Assembly: GCA_963971405.1 (NCBI GenBank)
Contig: OZ020490.1
Coordinates: 31,335,464 to 31,399,463, forward strand
Length of the DNA: 64,000 nucleotides
DNA from: Psococerastis gibbosa
Taxonomy: Eukaryota > Arthropoda > Insecta > Psocodea > Psocidae
Direction: 5' to 3'
The position numbers and the translations under genes were made by a program. Shown here piece after piece: positions 54,420-64,000 of the stretch. The notes under the pieces were generated by a model, which was not told where the DNA came from, made no database searches, and saw nothing but the letters and a program-made list of their open reading frames with translations. How positions within the stretch are numbered: the first letter of the stretch is position 1; every line of letters starts with the position of its first letter.

Positions 54420-54970
54420 GTTCCAGCAGTAGCCGTCGGCCGGCCCTGGAAAAACCTTTACCTCATCCTGTGTCCTTATATCCCGGGGTAGCTTGTCAAA
54501 CAACCGGATACCCATCTCCCCAGGATACCTAAGGGTAGCCGTGAGACGACTGCTCTCCCGTAGGAAACAGTCCCTATTTCTGGTCCCATAAGTGTGGGTG
54601 TTACCTAATCTCGGGGGCGGGTTTTCCGCAAGTGCACTAATGTCTCCAAGATATAGAGCGGGTAGAGTTAGTATACCAAATTCCTTAAATAAGGGCCGGC
54701 AAGATACTCTATGGTCTTTGATACCCGCAATGGTTCTAATTGCCCTCTTTTGTAAGCGGAAAACCCGGAGGGAGTCAGTAGAGTTACCCCAACAGATAAT
54801 GCCATATCGGATGTGACTTTCAAACAGACCAAAGTACGCAAGCCTTGTGGCAACATGTCCGTCAGCTGCGTTGTCCCCCTACCGATGAAGGTAAGGTATC
54901 CATTAGGGTAGACATTGTCCAGACCCACGGAAAAATTCTTTTTATTTCGCGGCTCGAACCTCAACCATTC
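54420..54970 (-). pseudogene. LINE reverse transcriptase thumb fragment, frameshifted
   Basis: Minus text across frames: LFESHIRYGIICWGNSTDSL, LQKRAIRTIAGIKD, HTYGTRNRDCFLRESSRL and MGIRLFDKLPRDIR, a typical thumb of CR1/Jockey-group LINEs. At least one frameshift near 54820. Confidence 0.78.
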
Positions 54971-55122
54971 GTTCCATAGCCTAGTTCTCTACCAACTGTC
55001 TATTCCAGCCTCTACAAACAACGTCGTGGCACAACCCAAAGAAATGATTATGATCTAGGCCTGCAGATCACTGCTCAATCCTTGTGAGAGTTTCCTTGGT
55101 GACTTCGTGGAACTTGGAGAAC

Positions 55123-55553
55123 ATCATGAGTAGAGGAAGAACGCAACGATCCCACAGTAAAATACTTTAATAGTGACCGGTTTCGGTAAAAATGACTGTA
55201 CCTCAGCTTTTGCGGACCACCTCTCAAGTAACTCCCACTCATGTAATTTTGAAGATTTTAAAATTCTACATTGTTGTAATAAAGGTAGACTATTAGACAG
55301 GTTAGAAAGCTTAGAGATTAGAAAGGCTATTAGGAATAACGAGGTTCTCACGAACGATATAATGTTTCAAACTGTATCCCCACTACTCGATTTATGTACT
55401 CAACCCTCGCCTCCACCTCCCACTCCCATCCCGTATTTTATAAGCTGGCGTTTTTTCATGTGTTGTTAGTCTGATGATGGATTTTATCCGAAACCGGTCA
55501 CTATTAAAGTATTTAACTGTGGATTATTGTGTTCTTCTTCCTCTACTCATGAT
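55123..55553 (+). mobile_element. Penelope-like element remnant with inverted ends
   Basis: Inverted ends of about 65 bp (ATCATGAGTAGAGGAAGAAC and complement) include ACCGGTTTCGGT and CCGAAACCGGTCACTATTAA. Inside, a + frame reads CTSAFADHLSSNSHSCNFED then LLDRLESLEIRKAIRN, resembling the end of the GIY-YIG endonuclease region of Penelope-like elements. A hammerhead-ribozyme-like core lies in the right end. Confidence 0.6.
55471..55499 (+). ncRNA. Hammerhead-ribozyme-like core
   Basis: CTGATGA (55471-55477), a short hairpin GGAT-TTT-ATCC, GAAAC (55490-55494) and GTC (55497-55499) follow the order of a hammerhead core, with stem III very short as in the minimal motifs known from Penelope-like elements. 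Confidence 0.5.
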
Positions 55554-55990
55554 CACTGCTCAACTTGGGATGTCGCGTTTCCCCCTAATATAACAAACTC
55601 AATTAGTTTCCGTTTTGCCGTTGATAACACGTGCATCGCTGTACTTACTTTTTCTTAGCTTTTATCCCTAAGAGGGGTCACCGATACGGCATGTTCTCTT
55701 CCACTCCTTGCGATTCTGCGGTCCGACTGCAGTTGCTCCTACAATTTCTGAGGTCTACCGTCAGCCAGGGCCGTCTTCGTCTTTTTCCCTCAGCAGTTAG
55801 CGGTCTTCATTTCAGCTCTTATTTCATCGTTCCGGCGCCTATCAGCTGATGTGAAGCCCAGGGACACGGACATGGAACACGCTCAACGCTGCGACAGCAA
55901 AAATAGCCCAGAATGTTTACGAGCTTATATTGTAATAATGCAGCACGTCTTGTTTCAGAGTGCAAATGACAAGTAGCCCATATCCTCTTA

Positions 55991-56130
55991 GGCGGGGATT
56001 CCACCAACGTCAATAGTGATAGTAAATGTAGTTTTGACGTAGTAGCAGACATTTTTAGCATGTCTTTAATGTCTGCTACCACGTCAAAACTACATTTACT
56101 ATCACTATTGACGTTGGTGGAGTCCCCGCC
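55991..56130. mobile_element. Palindromic MITE A11, flanked by TTA
   Basis: Ends GGCGGGGATTCCACC; arm AACGTCAATAGTGATAGTAA; then TAGTTTTGACGTAGTAGCAG. TTA at 55988-55990 and 56131-56133. The arms are almost perfect complements. Confidence 0.82.
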
Positions 56131-56918
56131 TTAGGCCGTTCCCATCAACTTCCAAATGACTAGCTTGCCAACTTCAATATGGTTCAAACTTTTGGAAAGG
56201 TTAACTGGTTCATTTGCTTACTGGAAATAGAGGACACGCTAGGATCCAAAGATTTATCGTTTATTTATAAATTAAATAAAACTTCCGATTTTGAACCTAC
56301 TGAAAAACGCGGGGAAAGCACTTATGACGTCTCGCGTGCATAAATTCCTCAGCCCCTATGTGAAGGAAAGTTTTCTAGAAGCTGGTGTTTTCCATTAATT
56401 CAGAACAATTTTCCTTCAAATAACCAACGGCTATAACTACCATTCCTTCGGTCTGAACCCATTACTGATCACAGGCTAACAACGGTTTTTATTACTGCTT
56501 ACATTCCCCCCAAAAGTCTCTGTCATTGGCTCGCCAAATGTATAACCATAAAAGGAATAAAATCATAATACGTGCGTTTCGATTAATACAAATTCAATTT
56601 ACTTTCAATAGATAAAAGTAACAAAACCTTCTTAGGGTAGCTCCGACCATGCTGGGTGCAATAAATTGCCGGTGTCATATTGATATTCTCATCACTGATG
56701 GTTAGCTACGGAAATGGGAATCCGAATAAAGACGTTAGATTTGTCCTTATTCGGTTTTCCGTGCTCATTTGAGGATATTCATGAAACAATCGGAGGGAGA
56801 AAGTATTATAAAGTGTACAAATCAATCTCATAAAGTACGGTATCAATCGTAGCCCGTAAAAACATAAGGACAAACTGAAAAATTCATGTGAGCATTTTAA
56901 TACATGATATTCTTCTTA

Positions 56919-57236
56919 GGCGGGGTTTCCACCGACCTCTAATTGCAGAATGCAAATGACATTGACGGAAATTTGAATTTTTCTTTTTATAGAAATCTAT
57001 TAAAATGTTTGTACTTAACATATCCCATGACGCCATTTTTTAATTTTAGTTTGTTTGTTTGTGATTTTACTGTATGATCATTGATCAATTTTAACTATGG
57101 CATAGAGAGAAAAAAACATTTCCGTCAATGTCATTTGCATTCTGCAATGCTGTGGAATACCCGCCTAAGTCTTGAATGTCTGCTACCACGCCAATGTCTT
57201 TGCTTTCTGCAATGAGAGGCCGGTGGAAACCCCGCC
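56919..57236. mobile_element. Asymmetric composite MITE A12, flanked by TTA
   Basis: The left end is the inner-type end; the right side continues past the inner end (57165) through AAGTCTTGAATGTCTGCTAC to a further outer end (57236). TTA is at 56916-56918 and 57237-57239. Encodes [20 protein letters not shown] on minus. Confidence 0.82.
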
Positions 57237-57339
57237 TTACTATACTATCGCAGATTTGCCACAATTATTGAATACCATTTGTAAAAAAAAAAAAAATTGT
57301 GTGGTAGTCCCGAGGAAGGAGTTCAAAAACTGTGGCCAA

Positions 57340-57380
<41 letters not shown>

Positions 57381-57832
57381 GTCGGCGATGGGGAGCCATT
57401 CATCCACTAAACTACTAAAACTAACCAATAGCTGTTAATGAAGGCCACACGTCATATGTTGAAATGCAGAGTTCCAGCTAAAAATATCATACATCAAAAT
57501 GCCCATAAAAAAATTTCTTTTGCTGGTCCTGATATTTTTTGGCCGCTTGATTTATATTTAAAGAGAAATTTGATTGTTCTCCTACGATTGCCTAAGTATT
57601 TTAATTATTTACAGTACATACCTACTGTATGTGTTAATTTACTTGTGTTTACATATGGTACAAAATGCATTGACAATGTAGATATTTGACAAAGTTGTAT
57701 ATAACCTTTTCATAAGCAGGCGGCCAGCCGCGCTGCGCAGACATAAAACAACCATAGGATAAACTTGTCATTCCATGTTTACATTGGGCAGTGTTTCAAT
57801 CTTATAAGCATTGTGAAACTTCTCTCTTAAGA

Positions 57833-58178
57833 GTGTACAGCCCGTAGGAAATTGGCAACCCGAAATTTATTCCTTTTTAATTTTTATTTAATTAACTAAG
57901 CATGTTATTAAAGATTTGGCTCATCAAAGTTGTAGAAGACTACTTCATGCATCATATTGTAAGATATTTTTAATTTTCGAAATTGTAGTTTTTTCATAAA
58001 CATGCAGATATTTTATAAACAATAACTTTTCACGTAAAAGCAATTTTATAAAAAAACTACAATTTCGAAAACTAAATAACCTTATTATATGATGCATGAA
58101 GTAGTCTTCTACAACTTTAATAACATGCTTAGTTAATTAAATAAAAAGTAATAAATTTCGGGTTGCCAATTTCCTACG
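57833..58178. mobile_element. Second copy of the GTGTACAGCCCGTAGG MITE, right end missing
   Basis: It begins TTAAGAGTGTACAGCCCGTA and shares its interior with 41849-42247. It is cut at CCTAC, where MITE A13 begins. Confidence 0.7.
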
Positions 58179-58443
58179 GGCGGTTATTTCACTTGTCATT
58201 TTTTCTTCAGTTGTGCATTAAAAATTGATGAGATTTTTGTTTTGAGGAGACTATTATGTAGATACTTAACTTATCTATTATAAATTAAGTTATGCTATGC
58301 TAGAGACATCAATAATAAGTCTCTACCATATTATAACTTAATTTATAATAGATAAGTTAAGTATCTACATAATAGTCTCCTTAAAACAAAAATTTCATCA
58401 ATGTACAAATTATGAAGAAAAAATGACAAGTGGAATAACCACC
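58179..58443. mobile_element. Palindromic MITE A13
   Basis: Relative of A1, with GGAGACTATTATGTAGATAC modules in both arms. Right flank TAA, left flank ACG, so the duplication is lost. Confidence 0.72.
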
Positions 58444-59897
58444 TAATAAGAGACTGCGTTCTACGTAAATAAACAAAATGCAAGCTTTTCTTATGTTTCT
58501 TTTATGTTAGGGCCGGGCGGTAAGCCGCCTGTTATGGAAGGGCCTATAGGAATGCACTTTACCAACGATGGTTGGATCCACCCTTCGAATACATTTTCAC
58601 TAATTATCTTATTGCCTTTATGCACGGAGTTGCAGACAATTTGTGTTAAAACAATATCTCTTCGTCGCTGTTACAGCTAAGAGTCAATTGGACCCACTGT
58701 CCGTTTTTTGAACAAAATCAAAATTCGCAGGACAAACCGATCGTGGAGCTAATGAAAAATTTAACTTCCGTTCGAAAGAATGTTCCTGCCCATTTTGATG
58801 CAGAAAAGTGGCCGTTACTAACATCAATCGGTCACAGTTTTTCGAGTATTCAGAAATATTTTACAAATCAAATTCATCAACTGATTGGTGCTAAAACTAC
58901 GCTGGGTTGACAGGTATACGCGAACGGTAATTGTGGTGTATTGCTTAACCTTATTAACAGGGTTATATATACTGTATGTGTCATTCGTAAAACCAAATCA
59001 GTTTAAAATACAGAAAATAGCTTCAAATGAAATGGTACTATTTTTTAAAATTTGGTAATGAGTGAAGATTTTTATTTTCTAACACTTCTACTTTCCTCTT
59101 CAATGATACTTCTTTATCTTTGCCAACATTCAGTCGTTGTAATATTTTAAATATTACGGCCGGCGCCAAATATTTTATTGCACGTGATTGCATGAAAAGC
59201 AATTTTTAATGGTTAAAATTTTTTAAATGTATCGAAAAACACTCAAAAAAGTAACTAAATGTAACAAAATTTTAAAGAAGCAACCAAAAAGTTACCTACA
59301 CAGAAAAATGTAACCAATAGTTGAAAAAGTGGAGGCCCTGCCGGGCTTATATTTTACCTTCAGTGACGGCCACAAGTCCACATACTCTACATAAAAATAC
59401 AGAGAAACATGTCTTGTAATGGACGTGGTATTTTATATAGCTCTACGATCAATATTTGTTGTGAATTATGAATTTTCACACCCCTCCGATTGTATAAGCA
59501 AAGTAGGGCAGTACATATTTAACACATCCACATCATCTTGGCACTACATTCCGCGAAGAACCTTGGCCACTGCAATAACATTCTCACGCCTATAGTGATA
59601 ATTAATTATAAAATACAATTGGACCTAGGTGGTATGCATACAAAGAAGCAAAACCTTTTCACATCACAAATTTGGAGCAAATGCTTCAAAAAGGTTTTGC
59701 TTCGAGGAGTTGGTGAACATTAATTCGGCTTAGGTTCAAGAGGCAACCACCTCAGAAAATTATATCCAAAAAAGAAGTCAAGAAAAATCTGGACAACGCG
59801 GGACTCATGATCTATGCCTTTCTTTCCGGGTAACAATATTCTATATAAGTGTTTCCCAACCCCAGGGAGTCGGCAGATTATCATTGGAATACAAAAT

Positions 59898-60279
59898 GTT
59901 GTTGTTTCCAACACCTGCTTTCAGCATTTCTGCTTTTAAGCAACCCTGTCAGCCTGGCGGAGGGAGTGAGTCTGTTCATTAACTTGAGGCACCCTAAAGG
60001 CAGACTCTTTCACCTCGGGGGAAGGGGAGTTGACTGACAGGGTGGGCCTCCTGATTATAGTGGATTCCGAACCCCTTGGGGAACATAGTAAAGTCACACT
60101 ATTAAATCGGAGGTGACCAGGACTCGACACGCACGTAGACTGACTGGTATATACAACCTAACCTCGTATAGTCTCAGCGCGTAATCATCTCCCACCATGT
60201 TCCCCTGCCAACACTATGCACACTACCAAGTTTGCTGCAGTTCCAAACATGCTCTTCAACATGGTAAGGCCGTTGGCAG
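59898..60279 (-). repeat. SINE2 copy with 12-bp target duplication
   Basis: GGAATACAAAAT at 59886-59897 and 60280-60291. The tail on minus is (CAA)n. Closest in sequence to the copy in METTL3 intron 3. Confidence 0.87.
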
Positions 60280-60798
60280 GGAATACAAAATAAGATGTAT
60301 TTGGTACAGTCACTCTGGTCTTTGCAGCTTTCTGAGTGCTTCAGCTTTATTTTGTCTAGCATACCCATTCGAAACTAGTTTTTTTAAATGTAAATAAATA
60401 TTATATTCATTCATATTTAAAATGTAGTATTTTCTGCGTTATTAGGCGCTTCAAATATGTAGGCTATGATGCGGATCGCGTTTTTAAATTCTTGGATCCT
60501 GGATTTTTTTTGTTGGGAACCCCTATACAGATTTTTCTTGATTCCTTAATGTTGTGAGGCTCTGCCCTTCAACCTAAATCAATAGATAGTTAAAAATGTA
60601 TAACCCTTCATTCCATTTGGTAACTCGCAGGCCTGCTTAGATAGTTGTGCAGCTGTGCTTAATCTGCAGAACAATATAAATATTATCAATGAGCATCATA
60701 GAGGGAATCACGTCAAGCCTGGGTGAGGCGGACTATTGGTGTATATGGTAACATGATACGGTCATTGGCCATAGCTTGTCGAAACACAATGCTTCTTA

Positions 60799-61082
60799 GG
60801 CGGCTATTCCACCGACCATTTGCCTCACTTGTGAAAGTGCTTGTGAAACAGTGAATTTTGTCATTGACGTTTGTTTTGTTTTAAGGAGACTATTATGTAG
60901 ATACTTAACTTAATTATTATAAATTAAGTTTTAATATAGTAGCAGACATCATTAATAATATTATAACTTAGATAAGTTAAGTATCTATATAATAGTCTCA
61001 AACAAAACAAACGTCAATGACAAAATTCACTGCTTCACAAGCACTTTCACAAGTGAGGCAAATGGTCGGTGGAGTAGCCGCC
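60799..61082. mobile_element. Hybrid palindromic MITE A14, flanked by TTA
   Basis: Outer end GGCGGCTATTCCACCGACCA; arm TGCCTCACTTGTGAAAGTGC and TGTCATTGACGTTTGTTTTG; then the AAGGAGACTATTATGTAGAT module of A1/A13; then a remnant AGTAGCAGACATCATTAATA of the other core. TTA at 60796-60798 and 61083-61085. Confidence 0.82.
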
Positions 61083-62085
61083 TTATCGGTAATCTGACAA
61101 CACTGTGTATCCAATATTTGCTATGTTCAGTGACCTCAATGGCCGTGTACATGATGGATATTGCCACTAACCTATCAGACTTGTCTAACTTGCTGGTCTG
61201 ATCGAATTTGGTAATTATGTGAGGCGGTCATTGAGTTGCTTCGCTATGGTTGGAAGATCCAACCGATAGCAAAGTAAACAACTTAATATAAGGACTTGGT
61301 TGAGCATACCTCAACTATGAAAGTGCATATTAAACAAAGAAAAGAAAAATAATAATAATAATAATAATAATGAATGTCGTAGAAATGCTCTGTAGGGGCA
61401 AAATGGACCAATAAAGCTTAGTGCTTACCATATGCCATACATATGTACCCCAATTAAGAAAAACGAACGGAAAGGCAGCATGGTAGATTTTTTTTGGATT
61501 CCTTATATTCAGATTTAAGAGTAAAAGGTGGTTTTGAACTTAAGGAAGAGAAGAAATGGTTCAGGTTAGCATCATGCCCGTATCTTTTTATTCAACATTT
61601 TGTTCATGAAGCAAATACCTCTATGAATTTTACTGTCAAAGAAAACGACCCAGCAATTAAGTAATGCTGAAAAAAAAGTGCAGCACTTACCAAAATCCTT
61701 CTCCTACAAGTTGGAGACCATTTCCATAGCACATTATATCAATAAATAACAAAAAGAAAAAAACATCCTGACGTTTTTTTTGTTTAAAAACAAACATTGC
61801 CCTTTTCAGAAATACACAACGCCAAGCCATTATATTTAGAATTTAAAAACTCACATAAAACACCGTTAATGTTTAAAGTACTTTAGAATTTTGATTAAAA
61901 CTGTTTTCATTAAGGTTTAACTATGAACAACGCTACAGTTCTGCAGCCTAACGTTAACCTCCGTCAATAAACCTGTTTATAGAAGATGAACACATTTATG
62001 CAGGACCTATCCCTCTAACGCCATTTTGTTATTTACAAATGGAAATACCGATAGCTGGGCTGTCAGCAAGATAGTCGATTACTAA

Positions 62086-62225
62086 GGTGGCGTTTCCATT
62101 GACCTCATTTTGCAGAATGCACATGACGTTGACGTGGTAGCAGACATTAAAGACTTATTAATGATGTCTGCTAACACGTCAACGTCATGTGCATTCTGCA
62201 AAACGAGGTCAATGGAAACGCCGCC
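62086..62225. mobile_element. Palindromic MITE A15, flanked by TAA
   Basis: Ends GGTGGCGTTTCCATTGACCT and near complement; arm TTGCAGAATGCACATGACGT; centre GTAGCAGACATTAAAGACTT and full complement. TAA at 62083-62085 and 62226-62228. Best example of the family core. Confidence 0.85.
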
Positions 62226-62413
62226 TAATCGCTGGGTTCATAAGCTGAAACTCTTGGAATCGAATCTCTGTCATTAACAAAATGAACCAAAACACAATCA
62301 TTTCAGTAAACAAATAAAACTGGAGGGATAGGTCTAGCATACACAATGTTTGTTATAGAAGTACAACGTATATTTCAGTATGTCAGCAGCGGTAGCATGT
62401 GGCATCAAGTTAA

Positions 62414-62499
62414 CTCATTACCGGGGTTAAATATGTAAACAAAATATTAACAAAGGGCTACTCTAAAAAATGTTTACATTTTCGATTCCGGTAATAAGT
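62414..62499. mobile_element. Minimal copy of the CCGGTATTATAATCGCC MITE family
   Basis: Left ATTACCGGGGTTAAATATGT, right TTTACATTTTCGATTCCGGT, inverted. Only the inner part of the family remains. Confidence 0.4.
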
Positions 62500-64000
62500 T
62501 GGTACATCGTGCTACGGCTGAAGCTGTTTTAAATTGCTTTCATTCCAGGAATATGTAGTTGTTGAATGAAGAATGTCATTAAAAAAACAAAGGTCACCAT
62601 TCCGTATTTTTAATTTACGGGGAGACTGATCTATCGAGAAAAGCCAAATTATACTAGGGGCTAAAACAATGGAAGGCATTTGAAAGACATTATTAAATAC
62701 AATTTTTTGGCTTCCCCTTTCGAACTGCAACAGTCCTGACTGCAAGCCTTACAATCCTTACATCAAAACAGTAAATAAATATACTTGAATTTGAATGAGA
62801 ACTCAAATCTTTTGTAAGCAAAGTTATTTTGACAAAATTAATAAATATCTCGGCCTACAGCCACAAACCTATTAGAATAGTATTTTAAAGAATTCATAAT
62901 AAATTCAAGCTTTTACAGGAAATTTCTATGTTCTCACATGGAATATTATTGCTGTAAAAACACGATTAAGTGCATAGAATAGATTTTACAGAATAGCGAG
63001 TACGCGGGGAAAATATTCAGAATCTCTAGAAAGTTCATCCAATGCCTCCTCTTGGCATTTCAGTAATTTAGCAGAATGATGCCAGTGTTTTTTCGGGGTT
63101 GCTTAATAAATTGAAGGCCGGACCTGTCTAAACAATGATACAAATGTCAATTTCTTGCTTGTAATCATTTGACAACACTATTCCTGAAAAGGCTGTATTT
63201 GGGCTCTTTATTAGACAGTTATTGTCATCCGCCATTTTGAATCCATTGTCAAACATGTCATCGTCAACAGCATTACATTTTTATTTTTAGAAATTAATAA
63301 ATATTAATCAGTTTTTGCCATAAAAACTGCGCAACAATGGCACTGCTTCATTAAAAAACTTCTTAGATCTTTTTAATATTTGGTTATTTTTACCACTATT
63401 ATTAAATACCTACCACATGGAATCAAAATGGCGGATGACAGTACCCGGTGATAGTGCCTTAAGCTATATTACACAGTCACAGTTCCAATCAACCATCCAA
63501 TCCAAATTCGAAAATATTTCCGAAACACCTCGTGAAATTTCAGTTTTTTTTTAATTTAAAAAAAAATTAAATGAATAGATAGAATTAAGGCAGAAATTTC
63601 AAATACTTAGAAGAATTGGGCATTCATTCCGCAACCACAAAGGTATGAAAATGACAAGATAAAAAATTAGTAGAAATGCAAACTTTCTCAATACGTTGAC
63701 TTCGTATACGACAGATTTACTAAAATTGTGTGTTATCGATTCAATTCACTTTATCGGATTTCAGGTGATAATATCTATATTTACAGTCGAAGGGTTTACT
63801 TGTGAATTTTTGATCTTTTTATATCTTTGTGTCTGTGAAAGGAAGAAATTAATTAAATATTATTTACTAAATATTTTGAAATCCCTGCCTTTAGGATAAT
63901 TGCTATTAATTGATTGCGGATACGATTAGATATATCTAACAACATGAACTTCAAATATAACGCATAGACACACCACAACTAAATTTTAAGTCATCGCGTA

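Larger units (their letters stand above)
53914..64000. other. Right 10 kb: no gene recognised, repeats only
   Basis: It contains the ELP6 promoter side, LINE and Penelope relics, MITEs A11-A15, a SINE2 copy and AT-rich sequence. An ORF at 62512-62745 (-) has no recognisable domain. An inverted pair GTCATCCGCCATTTTGAATCC (63228) and its complement (about 63420) suggests a small decayed palindrome near 63140-63500. Confidence 0.55.

Noticed and set aside
1-64000. CRISPR arrays, operons or prokaryotic features
   Set aside because: The sequence is eukaryotic; the repeats are dispersed or palindromic, with no regular spacer array.

Overview
The window is eukaryotic nuclear DNA, almost certainly from an arthropod and probably an insect. 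The evidence is spliced genes with GT-AG introns, animal-type proteins, AT-rich noncoding DNA, and a heavy load of non-LTR retrotransposon relics, SINEs and palindromic miniature DNA transposons (MITEs). I cannot name the species. Gene models were assembled by hand from splice sites and reading-frame phase.

Genes, left to right. (1) The 3' end of a SPOP-like BTB/POZ protein on + (3-227). (2) A BAG-domain co-chaperone, BAG3/starvin type, on - (14685 down to 3045; 4 coding exons, 456 aa). (3) METTL3, the catalytic subunit of the mRNA m6A methyltransferase, on + (15268-24729; 5 coding exons, 548 aa, all introns phase 0). (4) KIF19, a kinesin-8-type motor, on - (45953 down to about 27711; 13 coding exons, 754 aa). 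(5) ELP6, a subunit of the Elongator complex, on - (53913 down to 50068; 4 coding exons, 246 aa). BAG3 and METTL3 are head-to-head across 582 bp holding a perfect four-unit heat-shock element and a YY1-like box. METTL3 and KIF19 are tail-to-tail. KIF19 and ELP6 are co-oriented. No gene was recognised from 53.9 to 64 kb.

The rest is mostly repeats. The most striking set is fifteen palindromic MITEs with GGCGG termini, eight of them with matching TTA or TAA target-site duplications (PIF/Harbinger-like). They share ends and often a central GTAGCAGACATT hairpin, but their arms are swapped between copies, and four are elements within elements with conserved junctions. One copy sits inside another MITE whose empty paralog is also in the window, which proves a 3-bp duplication. 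Five carry the start of a shared open reading frame. Other mobile DNA includes hAT MITEs with 8-bp duplications, a hAT-like transposase relic, two SINE families (one with four copies bounded by exact 12-15 bp duplications, one of them 10 bases inside a METTL3 intron), a Penelope-like relic with a hammerhead-ribozyme-like core, and about 15 5'-truncated LINE fragments.

Among the genes, the oddest feature is a tandem 150-bp partial duplication of the KIF19 exon that encodes switch II, keeping the 5' splice site in each copy.
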